Shown here: piece after piece, positions 24,901-31,876 of the stretch
Numbering within the stretch: position 1 is the first letter of the stretch
How the letters are laid out: each line of letters opens with the position of its first letter
NCBI GenBank assembly: GCA_035551355.1
Contig: DASZNF010000080.1
Location: forward strand, 1-38,079
Reading direction: 5' to 3'
DNA: 38,079 nt
From: DATATV01 sp035551355
GTDB taxonomy: Bacteria > Actinomycetota > Actinomycetes > Mycobacteriales > Pseudonocardiaceae
The notes under the pieces: model-generated
The model's input: only the letters and a program-made list of their open reading frames with translations
Told to the model about the DNA's origin: nothing
Database searches by the model: none
Translations under genes and position numbers: made by a program

Positions 24901-25111
24901 ACTGGGACTCGGCCCAGTGCGTGTGCCGCAACAGCAGCCGGTAGTACTGCGCGGCGACCGTGTCACCGGGCGCGGGGGAGCCGCCCAGCGGGGAGCCGGG
25001 CGCGGTCGCGGCAGCCGCGGTGAACCCGGGCAACGCGGACAGCGCCATCGCGCCGAGCGCGACCCCGCCCAGGCCGCTGACGAACTGACGCCGACTCAAC
25101 CCACCGGTCAT
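21992..25111 (-). CDS. Large Tat-exported carbohydrate-active-type protein with discoidin-like modules
   Basis: A 1039-residue protein. SRRQFVSG near the N-terminus begins a Tat signal ending in an Ala-rich region. Residues about 50-580 are mostly helical, with WDATAGHYASANFSFAVVLGNAVLL, WGETMFFDSTFELYFVLAAKLLW and NTAHNIYDTFLVENHGSFEPHYQLE, like an alpha/alpha toroid of lyases or hydrolases; the catalytic residues are not certain. Two F5/8 type C (discoidin/CBM32-like) modules follow: one near 640-760 (ATDGDSGTRWAV, WLEVDLG), one at the C-terminus (AVDGDPRTTWRP, RIVVDLG). ATG 25111 follows GAGGAG; LacI-type sites lie upstream. Confidence 0.75.
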   Translation of the reverse strand: MTGGLSRRQFVSGLGGVALGAMALSALPGFTAAAATAPGSPLGGSPAPGDTVAAQYYRLLLRHTHWAESQWDATAGHYASANFSFAVVLGNAVLLTHGSYDPAEAGTDAATLKAHTLATITHFATSNVLTGGTEWGETMFFDSTFELYFVLAAKLLWSDLDSSTQAAVDAIASRQADYTTALGTADDPRSPGWSPNKLLGGWQSDTKVDEMAVYAQCLGPAVAWLPQHANATTWRSQLNTWLLNDTGLPVADAANPTVVDGKPISAWNTAHNIYDTFLVENHGSFEPHYQLETCRMSARVAAHFLAAGASIPAAVTAKPNNVQLWRTIRRVMSDSGEPFMPMDGDRYHLFGRDVLPLAFLAQVLGDADAARAEANMATQLGPYQQYPPTYQLTKFSGEAKYEPEARAELAISYLFHVWRARTHGGPTRPVSDADFYAHATAATDYGATPGFLAHNSATAFAATVSKPNYVKCVYAPNHDDWLFDLSDASPQLIPSTTMSVQGRQAIAYSVLRDGFDGTAALLKLATGYVGYSTLPSGAAVYATTGTAAGEGVLRVFNLTMPGIPGLTGQRTYTGADGAVTLVANSLGTGGTETLSFPAVTARYVRMLGGKPGTQYGYSIYEFTVTGPGSATNLALHQPTTASSYTPAYPAANATDGDSGTRWAVAVADRAVPESWLEVDLGAAVPVSAVTIAWETAYGAEYSIQTSTDGSTWTTAVGVPDKHTVTGGWVNVDGRAGFVVRGSNNPLTVTANTVTLSDGPAGGATGMVVQAFPAQSPTATASAAAAPAPSGVPAGLAAAVTDGYLSLYNLTGTDLTGAVRLPAGELVVYQGKRIGEQHQVQVAAASAVVLPPRFTVRATNPSALTVVVADSQHIELTSAVGQGVTVAPVSDPRAARTVTLRPGTPISLVFPEIPFTPTTDLALGRATFPTSPLPAGMSDPTAAVDGDPRTTWRPGPGGRIVVDLGAAVPLGTLTLSWVGGRPRPAVVGVSSDGLTYQTVGTMVPGARNLTLGGTSRYIAVAVPDWRTGDAELSALNVTAG

Positions 25112-25135
25112 CGCTGCTCCTCGGATGGCACGGGC

Positions 25136-25193
25136 TGGCAACGTTGTCATCCGGCGCAGATGGTCGTTTGGCCGGTGGATGACAACGTTGTCA
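25136..25193. promoter_or_regulatory. Two LacI-type palindromic operators
   Basis: TGACAACGTTGTCA at 25180-25193 is a perfect 14-bp palindrome, and TGGCAACGTTGTCA at 25136-25149 differs at one base. Their centres are 44 bp apart, about four helical turns. The central CG and flanking TGACAA are typical of LacI-family operators controlling sugar genes in actinomycetes. They lie 25-82 bp upstream of the large exported protein. No lacI gene is in this window. Confidence 0.72.
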
Positions 25194-25379
25194 GCTGACG
25201 ACCCGCATGATCCTAGCCGGGGCGGCGGGCGCGCGGAAGCCTTGTCCGGTTGAGGACAACGGCCCCAAACTGGGAAAACAGCCGTTTCGGCGGGGCCGTC
25301 GAGGACGTCGTCGCGGCCTCCCGGCCGGACCAGGCTCAGACGGCTTCCGTCTCCTCCACCCCCCGGCCCTGGCGCTGGC

Positions 25380-25470
25380 CGTCCCGGCCGAGGAGGTGAA
25401 ACTCCGTACCGACATGAACATCTACGGCGTGCACGCGCTGCCGGTCACCTGGACCGACACCGCCCGGTGA
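25380..25470 (+). pseudogene. Orphan C-terminal coding fragment
   Basis: The plus strand from about 25380 to the TGA ending at 25470 reads VPAEEVKLRTDMNIYG then VHALPVTWTDTAR with strong G/C third-position bias, like the true C-terminus of an enzyme. Upstream the frame loses this bias and a neighbouring frame gains it (near 25287-25320). An open frame can be drawn from 25207, but its first half is Arg/Gly-rich noise. This is probably the tail of a lost gene. The rest of the 400-bp gap holds only the LacI sites. Confidence 0.4.
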
Positions 25471-25512
25471 CAGTCAGGCGAAGCGGACGGTTCACCGACC
25501 GGGAACGTCGAG

Positions 25513-26232
25513 TCAGAACGCGGTCGGACTGGCCGACGGGAACGGCGGGTACTCGGTCACGTCCGGCCGCGGCTGGTTCTGCCACTGGGTGATCCGCCGG
25601 ATGACCATGATGATCAGCACCCCGGCCGCGGCATGGACCGCGGTGGTCACGGTGGCGGCCGTGGCGGCGGTGGACAGCTGCTGGTCGGTCGGCGTCGCGG
25701 TGCCGAGCGTGTTGTGGAAGGTCGCCAGCACGACCGCGGTCTGCGCGAGGTAGAGGAACCACCAGGCCATCACCAGACCGGGCTGTTCCTCCCGCCGGCC
25801 CGGGTCGCTGGCCCGCCAGATGTCGGCCACGATCTGGAAGGGGAACCACCAGTTGACGATGGGGCAGAACCAGCCGCCGATGGTCCAGCCGCGCCCGCGC
25901 CGGTGGGCGTCCGGCCCGCTGAAGCCTTCGGCGTTGATCCGGGCCCGCCACAGCCACACCAGGAACACGATGCCGGCCGCGATGCTGGTCAACGCCAGGA
26001 GCACGAGGCCGGCACTGGAAACGCCCACGGCCGCGAGCAGGTCGGCCCGGTCGGGGTCGGCTCCGGAGTCGTAGGCCTGCGCGGCGCCGTAGACGTGCCA
26101 GTCGGTGTAGGCGGACAGCGTTTCGGCCAGCAGCACCAGGACGATGAGCACGCTGGCCGCGGTGGCCAGGCCGGAGACCGGACGGAACCCGCCGTTGGGT
26201 CTTGAGCCGAAGATCGGCTGCTGATAGGTCAT
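25513..26232 (-). CDS. DUF4328-type membrane protein
   Basis: A 239-residue integral membrane protein with about four to five hydrophobic segments: LATAASVLIVLVLLAETL, AGLVLLALTSIAAGIVFLVWLW, a WWFLYLAQTAVVLATF helix and AVHAAAGVLIIMVI. The signature region RARINAEGF, GWTIGGWFCPIVNWWFPFQIVADIWRAS is characteristic of DUF4328 proteins. Their function is unknown. ATG 26232 follows GGGGGA; an upstream start at 26313 lacks a site. The 296-bp gap to the GntR gene holds a long hairpin but no gene. Confidence 0.85.
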   Translation of the reverse strand: MTYQQPIFGSRPNGGFRPVSGLATAASVLIVLVLLAETLSAYTDWHVYGAAQAYDSGADPDRADLLAAVGVSSAGLVLLALTSIAAGIVFLVWLWRARINAEGFSGPDAHRRGRGWTIGGWFCPIVNWWFPFQIVADIWRASDPGRREEQPGLVMAWWFLYLAQTAVVLATFHNTLGTATPTDQQLSTAATAATVTTAVHAAAGVLIIMVIRRITQWQNQPRPDVTEYPPFPSASPTAF

Positions 26233-26460
26233 GCGTCCCCCACGGTCAGTGATCGATTTGAGCTGCGAAAACTTACCTTGACGATGCCCGTGATGGGGCA
26301 ACGTTCTGATCACGGTCCGGCGGCGGATCGATCGGTGGTGAGTGGCGGATTCCCGGTCGCGTTGGTGGCCAGCGCTGTTCGTGCATCGTTGTCAATGTCC
26401 GAACAGGACACTTGTGGCTGATCGAACAGATCGCGCGGCATCGTGGCGCGAACCCCGCGG

Positions 26461-26512
26461 CGGCACGACGTTCCTTCTCTCCCTTGGGAACTGCGCGGAA
26501 AGCGTTGTGCCG
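26461..26512. terminator. Long stem-loop downstream of gntR
   Basis: CGGCACGACG at 26461-26470 pairs with CGTTGTGCCG at 26503-26512 with one G-T wobble. The 32-base loop contains a smaller TTCC/GGAA pairing. It begins 17 bases past the gntR stop on the minus strand and is most simply a terminator or stabilising 3' structure. Confidence 0.45.
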
Positions 26513-26528
26513 TAACGAGAAGCCCGGA

Positions 26529-27230
26529 TCAGCGGTGCGGGAGCAGTGGTGACATCTCGGCCAGCGCGCCGGTGACGATCTCGCGCATGGCGTGTTCGGC
26601 TCCGGGGGCGTCGCGGCAGCCGATCAGCTCGGCCACCCGGGTGTGCAGCCGGACCGCGTACGGCCGAGGGTGGTCGGGCATCAGCTGGTGCTCGGTCCGG
26701 CCGGCCAGCACCTCGCTGACCACGTCACCGAGCCGGGCGAACATCTCGTTGCCGGACGCGGCCAGCACCAGCTGGTGGAACGCGGCGTCGTGGGTCAGGA
26801 AGGTGTGCAGGTCCCCGGCGCGGGCCGTGCTGGCCAGCTGGATGGCCAGGCCGGTCAGGTCGCCGCACTGCGCCGGGGTGGCCCGTCCGGCGGCCAGTCC
26901 GGCCGCGGCCGGCTCGATCGCGCAGCGCAGCTCGGTCAGCGAGCGCAGCTGGTCCATGCGGTCGGCGCCGGCCAGCCGCCAGCGGATCATCAGCGGGTCG
27001 TAGGGATTCCAGTCGGCCTTGGGGCGTACCAGCACGCCGACGTGGCGGCGGGTTTCCACGAGTTGCATCGACTCCAGCACCCGCACGGCTTCCCGCACCA
27101 CTGTCCGGGACACTCCGTATCGGTCGGCCAGTTCCTCAAGGCGCAGCACGGCTCCGGCGGCGTGCGTGCCCGCGGCGATCGCGGGCCCGAGTTCCGCCAG
27201 CACCCGGTGATGCAGTCCCTGGCCGGCCAA
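26529..27230 (-). CDS. FadR-subfamily GntR regulator, probable gluconate repressor
   Basis: A 233-residue protein. The N-terminal winged helix reads LEELADRYGVSRTVVREAVRVLESMQLVETRRHVGVLVRP, and the C-terminal FCD ligand domain reads ELRCAIEPAAAGLAA, HDAAFHQLVLAASGNEMFARL and HTRVAELIG. The His residues there are the usual metal ligands of FCD domains. The start is a TTG at 27230 behind GGAGGGGGAGG; no ATG fits. It is divergent from gntP, with a FadR-type operator between them, so it probably releases the transporter gene when gluconate or a related sugar acid is present. Confidence 0.88.
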   Translation of the reverse strand: MAGQGLHHRVLAELGPAIAAGTHAAGAVLRLEELADRYGVSRTVVREAVRVLESMQLVETRRHVGVLVRPKADWNPYDPLMIRWRLAGADRMDQLRSLTELRCAIEPAAAGLAAGRATPAQCGDLTGLAIQLASTARAGDLHTFLTHDAAFHQLVLAASGNEMFARLGDVVSEVLAGRTEHQLMPDHPRPYAVRLHTRVAELIGCRDAPGAEHAMREIVTGALAEMSPLLPHR

Positions 27231-27313
27231 CCTCCCCCTCCTTCACCCTCCGTAGGCAGCCTAGCCAGCCCGCCCTGCCAAAGATCATACCTATGGACGA
27301 GCCAGGGTTGAAA

Positions 27314-27324
27314 AGTACTACTTA
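27314..27324. promoter_or_regulatory. FadR-type GntR operator
   Basis: AAGTACTACTT is palindromic around its central base and fits the FadR-subfamily pattern GT-N3-AC with symmetrical flanks. It lies in an AT-rich patch between gntR (27230, minus) and the gntK remnant (27373, plus), close to where a promoter for the transporter would be. Confidence 0.5.
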
Positions 27325-27372
27325 TTTGCTTAGGCTCCTGCCCACCAATCGGGTGATCAGCGAGGAGTACCG

Positions 27373-27468
27373 ATGACGGACGACGCGGTCCGGACCACGA
27401 ACGCCGTGGTCATGGGGGTGGCCGACCGGCGGCGTGAGCCGCGGTCAGAGAAGGGAATCCCGGCATGA
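27373..27468 (+). pseudogene. gntK: Gluconokinase remnant (N-terminus only)
   Basis: A 31-codon frame with GAGGAG before its ATG starts MTDDAVRTTNAVVMGVA and then diverges to DRRREPRSEKGIPA. Gluconokinases of the GntK family begin almost exactly this way, with VVMGVSGSGKST; here the sequence breaks just before the P-loop. The stop TGA overlaps the gntP start as ATGA, so coupling with the transporter is kept. The simplest reading is an internal deletion of gntK that preserved its first and last codons. Alternatively it is now a leader peptide. Confidence 0.6.
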
Positions 27469-28862
27469 CACGGCTCGCCAGCACCCTGTCGGGCGTGGCC
27501 GCTCCAGCCTCGCACTGGAGCGGGCACGACACGCAACTGATCATCGCGGCCGCGCTGGGCATCGCGGTCATCATCGTGCTGATCAGCAAGTTCTCGTTGC
27601 ATCCGTTCCTGGCCCTGACCATCGGCTCCGGCGTGCTCGGCGCGGTCGGCGGCCTGTCCATCGACAAGATGGTCACCAGTTTCGGTGACGGGCTGGGCAG
27701 CACGGTCGCCAGCGTCGGCACCCTGATCGCGCTGGGCGCGATGCTGGGCAAGCTGCTGGCCGACTCCGGCGGCGCCGACCAGATCGTGGACACCATCGTG
27801 CGCCGGTCCGGGCCGCGCATGCTGCCGTGGGCGATGGCGCTGATCGCGGTGCTGATCGGCCTGCCCATGTTCTTCGAGATCGGCCTGGTCATCCTGGTGC
27901 CGGTGATCCTGCTGGTGGCCAAACGCTCCGGTCAGCCGCTGCTGCGCCTGGGCATTCCGGCGCTGGCCGGCCTGTCCGTGTTGCACGGCCTGGTGCCGCC
28001 GCACCCCGGTCCGCTGGTCGCGATCAGCGCGCTGCACGCCGATCTCGGCATCACCCTGGGGCTGGGCCTGATCATCGCGATTCCGACGGTGATCATCGCC
28101 GGTCCGCTGTTCGGCAAGCTGGCCGCCCGATGGGTGCAGGCCGAGCCGCCGGAGCACCTGATCCCGGAGCGGGCCGAGGGCGACGAGGACGCCCGGCGGC
28201 CCAAGTTCGCGATCACCGTGGCGACCGTGCTGCTCCCGGTGGTGCTGATGCTGGCCAAGGCGATCGCCGACCTGACCCTGCCCAAGTCCAACGGGGCCCG
28301 CACCGTGCTGGACGGCGTGGGCACGCCGTTGGTGGCGCTGCTGATAGCGGTCGTGGTCGCCATGTTCACGCTGGGCCGGGCGGCCGGACTGGACCGCACG
28401 CGGATCGCGAAATCGGTCACCGACTCGCTGCCGCCGATCGCCGGGATCATGCTGATCGTCGGCGCGGGCGGCGGATTCAAGCAGGTGCTGGTGGACGCCG
28501 GCCTTGGCAAGGTGATCACCGAGCTGGCCAGCGGGGCGACGTTCTCCGCGCTGCTGCTGGGCTGGGTGATCGCGGTGGCGCTGCGGCTGGCCACCGGCTC
28601 GGCCACGGTCGCCACCACGGCGGCGGCCGGCATCGTCGCGCCGCTGGCCGCGCACCTCAGTTCGACCCACGTCGCGCTGCTGGCGTTGGCCGTCGGTGCC
28701 GGTTCGCTGTTCTTCTCGCATGTCAACGACGCCGGCTTCTGGTTGGTCAAGGAGTACTTCGGCATGAAGGTGGGGCAGACGATCAAGAGCTGGTCGGTGA
28801 TGGAAACGATCACCTCGGTGGTCGGGCTGGGCCTGGTGCTGGTGGCCAGCGTCATCGTGTGA
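27465..28862 (+). CDS. gntP: Gluconate:H+ symporter (GntP family)
   Basis: A 465-residue integral membrane transporter with about 12 hydrophobic segments. Family landmarks are HPFLALTIGSGVLGAVGGLS, MLGKLLADSGGADQIVDTIV, GLPMFFEIGLVILVPVIL, HGLVPPHPGPLVAI, ALRLATGSATVATTAAAGI and SHVNDAGFWLVKEYFGM. The family imports gluconate and similar sugar acids. The ATG overlaps the stop of the gntK remnant and follows GAGAAGGGA. Its 3' end overlaps the convergent methyltransferase gene by 11 bp. Regulation by the divergent GntR is expected. Confidence 0.93.
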   Translation: MTRLASTLSGVAAPASHWSGHDTQLIIAAALGIAVIIVLISKFSLHPFLALTIGSGVLGAVGGLSIDKMVTSFGDGLGSTVASVGTLIALGAMLGKLLADSGGADQIVDTIVRRSGPRMLPWAMALIAVLIGLPMFFEIGLVILVPVILLVAKRSGQPLLRLGIPALAGLSVLHGLVPPHPGPLVAISALHADLGITLGLGLIIAIPTVIIAGPLFGKLAARWVQAEPPEHLIPERAEGDEDARRPKFAITVATVLLPVVLMLAKAIADLTLPKSNGARTVLDGVGTPLVALLIAVVVAMFTLGRAAGLDRTRIAKSVTDSLPPIAGIMLIVGAGGGFKQVLVDAGLGKVITELASGATFSALLLGWVIAVALRLATGSATVATTAAAGIVAPLAAHLSSTHVALLALAVGAGSLFFSHVNDAGFWLVKEYFGMKVGQTIKSWSVMETITSVVGLGLVLVASVIV

Positions 28863-29562
28863 TGTCCGACCGGGCCAGGACACAGATCACCGGCGGGTGC
28901 AGCAGGAGGGTCTCGGTGCGCAGTTGCGGGAAACCCGCGCAGCGCAACAGGTTCTCGATCTCAGCGGCAGCGCTGCCCGCCGTGGCTCCGGGGCGGCGCG
29001 GCTGCGACACGATGGCCAGCCGCCCGCCCGGCGCCAGCCGTCCGCGCAGTTCCGCCAGTCGCTGGGCCGGCTCGGGCCAGAATCCGTGGGAGTTGACCGC
29101 GAGAACGGCGTCGAACGGGCCGTCCAGCGTGGGCGGAAGCCGGTCGGCCGGGGCGTTGATCAGGGTGACCCGGCCGGCCCGGATGGCGGCCGCGTTGCGC
29201 CGGGACGCCTGCCGGAGCATCACGCCGGAGTGGTCGGCGCCGTACACGTGACCGGCACCGGCGCGGACCAGCTCGGCGATCGCGATGCCCGGCCCGAAGC
29301 CGACCTCGAGAACCCGGTCGCTGGGCCGAATCCGCAGCAGCGATACGACCCAGCGGTTGCGCTGCCGGTTGGACGGGCGATGGGCGAACACCCAGCCGGT
29401 CAGGCTGCCGGCCGCGCCCCGAGGTTGGTGGGCCTGGCCGACGGCATCACGGTCCAGGGCGCGCACGGCGGCGATTCCGGCGTGCCCGATCAGGTATTCG
29501 GCGGCCGCGGTCGCCGCCCGCCGAGCCGCGAGTGGCAGGCTGGCCTCATGTCGTCTTCCCAT
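28852..29562 (-). CDS. Class I SAM-dependent methyltransferase
   Basis: A 236-residue protein. Motif I is RVLEVGFGPGIAIAEL, motif II lies in HVYGADHSGVMLRQA, and FDAVLAVNSHGFWPEP gives motif III/IV; PGGRLAIVSQP is the later strand. The N-terminal 60 residues are Ala/Arg-rich. The substrate is unknown. The ATG at 29562 lies inside the annotated 5' end of the divergent MerR gene, and a MerR-type dyad lies just upstream, so this gene is probably the MerR target. Confidence 0.88.
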   Translation of the reverse strand: MGRRHEASLPLAARRAATAAAEYLIGHAGIAAVRALDRDAVGQAHQPRGAAGSLTGWVFAHRPSNRQRNRWVVSLLRIRPSDRVLEVGFGPGIAIAELVRAGAGHVYGADHSGVMLRQASRRNAAAIRAGRVTLINAPADRLPPTLDGPFDAVLAVNSHGFWPEPAQRLAELRGRLAPGGRLAIVSQPRRPGATAGSAAAEIENLLRCAGFPQLRTETLLLHPPVICVLARSDITR

Positions 29563-30030
29563 GGCCGGCAGTCAACGACTTCAAGCGCACCTGAAGTCAA
29601 CTCGCCAGGTTTGCTCACCATCGGCGAACTGGCCCGCCGGGCCGGCGTCAGCACCTCGGCCCTGCGCTACTACGAGGAACTCGGCCTGCTGCCGGCGCCG
29701 GCGCGGGTCTCCGGGCAGCGCCGTTACCCCGAATCGGCGGCCCGGCTGGTCGGCGTCATCCTGCTGCACAGCGACGCCGGTTTCACCCTCGCCGAGCAGA
29801 AAGCCCTGCTGATCAACGAAGCCAGCGACCGCAGCCGGCTCATGCGGCGCAAGCTGGCCGAACTCGACGAGCAGATCGCCAGGGCGCAGGCCGCCCGGGA
29901 CGCCATCGCGCACGGGCTTCGCTGCCCCCACGACGACATCACGCGGTGCCCCAACTTCAGCGCCGGCATCACCGCCCGCCTTGCTGGTCAGTCACTGTCA
30001 CAATCGCACCAGCGGCTGCACGAGAACTAG
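29548..30030 (+). CDS. MerR-family regulator
   Basis: A MerR protein of 160 residues if read from the ATG at 29548. The conserved part begins LLTIGELARRAGVSTSALRYYEELGLL, then SGQRRYPESAARLVGVILL, a coiled coil (RLMRRKLAELDEQIARAQAARDAI) and a C-terminal CPHDDITRCP with two Cys. A TTG at 29611 would give a 139-residue protein starting right at this conserved region and would leave the dyad at 29577-29598 outside the gene; I think this start at least as likely. Its stop shares the bases CTAG with the convergent monooxygenase stop. Confidence 0.85.
   Translation: MSSSHGRQSTTSSAPEVNSPGLLTIGELARRAGVSTSALRYYEELGLLPAPARVSGQRRYPESAARLVGVILLHSDAGFTLAEQKALLINEASDRSRLMRRKLAELDEQIARAQAARDAIAHGLRCPHDDITRCPNFSAGITARLAGQSLSQSHQRLHEN
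29577..29598 (-). promoter_or_regulatory. MerR-type dyad upstream of the methyltransferase gene
   Basis: GACTTCA at 29577-29583 and TGAAGTC at 29592-29598 are perfect 7-bp arms with an 8-bp spacer. On the minus strand TTGACT (29601-29596) overlaps the outer arm as a -35 box, as in SoxR/CueR-type promoters. A -10 box 19-20 bp further on is weak. The site is 15 bp from the methyltransferase start. Confidence 0.55.
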
Positions 30031-31853
30031 GCCAGAGTCACGCCTTCCAGGTCACCGGCCGCCCGCCACTTCGCCAGCAGTTCGAAGAACTGGACGGGGC
30101 CGGCACCATATCCGGCGGACAGCAGACTGTCGGGATTGTCGTGATCTCCTTCGGTGTCAAGGTAACTGGGGGTGCAGTCGCGGAAGAAGTCGATGGCGAA
30201 GCCGGACAGCTCGCGCATGGTGCTGACCCACGCGTCCTCGGCGTCCAGGTCGGCTTCGATGGTGCGCGCGCCGCGGGCGGCCCATTGTTCGAGGAGGTAG
30301 GCCAGGTGCCGCGCCCGCTCCTCGGCGGTGTGGGTGTAATTGTGCGCGATGCCGGTCTGGGTGTAGCCGAGGAAGAAGCAGTTGGGAAACCCGTGCGACT
30401 GCAGGCCGTGCAGAGTGCGGGGGCCCTTCTGCCACTTGTCGCTCAGGCGCAGCCCGTCCCGGCCGACGATGTCGAAACCGGTCCGGCGGGTGTAGGTGGT
30501 GCCGACCTCGTAGCCGGTGGCGAAGATCAGAGTGTCCACTGTGTACTCTTTGCCGCCGATGACGACGCCATGAGCGGTGAGACGCTCGATGCCGCGGCCC
30601 TCGGTGTCGACCAGTTCGACGTTGTCCCGATTGAAGGTTTGCAGGTACTCGTCGTGGAAACCCAGCCGCTTGCACAGCCGCTTGTACCAGGGTTTCAAGG
30701 CCTCGGCGGTCTTCCGGTCGGTGACGATCGAGTCGACCCGGTCGCGCACCCGTTCCATCGATCGGTAGTCCTGTTCGTAGAGGAAATCGCCGATCTCCTC
30801 CATCGTCATGACCCCGTCCCGGCGCGCGATCTCCTTCAGCACCGCGCCCGCGGTCAGTTCCAGGGCGACCTCGGTCCAGCCGTCCTCGACCAGATCGAGT
30901 TCGGTTTCGGCGCCGGCCGTCACCCGGGTGAAGTTCTCCATGCGCCTGCGTTGCCAGCCGGGCTCGAGTCCGGCTGCCCAGTCCGGTGCGGTCGGGCGGT
31001 TGTCCCGCACGGCCACCGCGTTGGGCGTCCGCTGGAAGACGTAGAGGTGCCTGGCCCAGCGGCCCAGGTGCGGCACGACCTGCAGGCCGGTGGCTCCGGT
31101 GCCGATGACGCCGACCGACTTGTCGCTCAGCCCGGTCAGGCCGCCGGTCTCGTCGCCGCCGGTGTAGCCGTAGTCCCAGCGGCTGGTGTGGAAGGTATGC
31201 CCCTGGAACTCGTTGATCCCCGGAATGCCAGGGAGTTTGGGCCGATGCAGCGATCCGGGGGAGACCGCGACCACGGTCGCGGTGATCCGGTCGCCGCGAT
31301 CCGTTTCGACCAGCCACTTCTTGGCCTGCTCGTCCCAGGTCATCCCGGTCACCCCGGTCTGGAACAGCGCGTTCCGGCACAGGTCGTAGTGCCGCGCGAT
31401 CGCCTTCAGGTGTTTCCGGATCTCCTCGCCGTGCGCGTAGCGTTCGCGCGGGAGGTAGCCGAGTTCCTCCAGCAGCGGCAGGTAGATGTAGGACTCGACG
31501 TCGCACTGGATGCCCGGATACCGGTTCCAGTACCAGGTTCCGCCGACGTCGCCGGCCTTGTCGATCAGGCGGATGTCCCGGAAACCGGCCTCCTGCAACC
31601 GGACCGCCGCCAGCAGGCCGCCGAGCCCGGCGCCGACGATGAGGACTTGGACCTCGTCCTCGACCGGACCGCGCTCGATCGGCTCGACGTAGGGATCGTC
31701 GGCGTAGTGCGAGAATTCCGCGGTCACCTCGACGAACTGGTCGACCCCGTCGGGGCGCAGCCGTTTGGCCCGTTCGAAGGCGTACTTGGCGCGCACCCAG
31801 CCCGGGTCGAACTCGCCGGGCTGGGGTCCCGGTGGCGCTGGTGTCTCGGCCAT
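30027..31853 (-). CDS. Baeyer-Villiger-type flavin monooxygenase
   Basis: A 608-residue type I Baeyer-Villiger monooxygenase, which converts ketones to esters or lactones with FAD, NADPH and O2. The FAD motif GAGLGG is at 74-79, the signature FQGHTFHTSRW at 216-226 matches FxGxxxHxxxW, and a second Rossmann motif GTGATG is at 251-256. The roughly 70-residue N-terminal extension (AKYAFERAKRLRPDGVDQFVEVT) is typical of the larger subgroup acting on big cyclic or terpenoid ketones. It starts 23 bp after the luciferase-like gene and is last in the cluster. Confidence 0.92.
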   Translation of the reverse strand: MAETPAPPGPQPGEFDPGWVRAKYAFERAKRLRPDGVDQFVEVTAEFSHYADDPYVEPIERGPVEDEVQVLIVGAGLGGLLAAVRLQEAGFRDIRLIDKAGDVGGTWYWNRYPGIQCDVESYIYLPLLEELGYLPRERYAHGEEIRKHLKAIARHYDLCRNALFQTGVTGMTWDEQAKKWLVETDRGDRITATVVAVSPGSLHRPKLPGIPGINEFQGHTFHTSRWDYGYTGGDETGGLTGLSDKSVGVIGTGATGLQVVPHLGRWARHLYVFQRTPNAVAVRDNRPTAPDWAAGLEPGWQRRRMENFTRVTAGAETELDLVEDGWTEVALELTAGAVLKEIARRDGVMTMEEIGDFLYEQDYRSMERVRDRVDSIVTDRKTAEALKPWYKRLCKRLGFHDEYLQTFNRDNVELVDTEGRGIERLTAHGVVIGGKEYTVDTLIFATGYEVGTTYTRRTGFDIVGRDGLRLSDKWQKGPRTLHGLQSHGFPNCFFLGYTQTGIAHNYTHTAEERARHLAYLLEQWAARGARTIEADLDAEDAWVSTMRELSGFAIDFFRDCTPSYLDTEGDHDNPDSLLSAGYGAGPVQFFELLAKWRAAGDLEGVTLA

Positions 31854-31876
31854 CTCCGATTCCTTTCCGGTCCCGC

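Noticed and set aside
23678..25198. Plus-strand frame opposite the large secreted protein
   Set aside because: No recognisable domain, and codon bias fits the minus-strand gene.
25207..25380. Plus-strand small gene starting at 25207
   Set aside because: The first half lacks coding bias and is Arg/Gly-rich; only the last 30 codons look coding, so a remnant is reported instead.
27357..28883. Long minus-strand frame opposite gntP
   Set aside because: Rich in Gln, His, Arg and Asp with no domain; a typical antisense shadow of a GC-rich membrane-protein gene.
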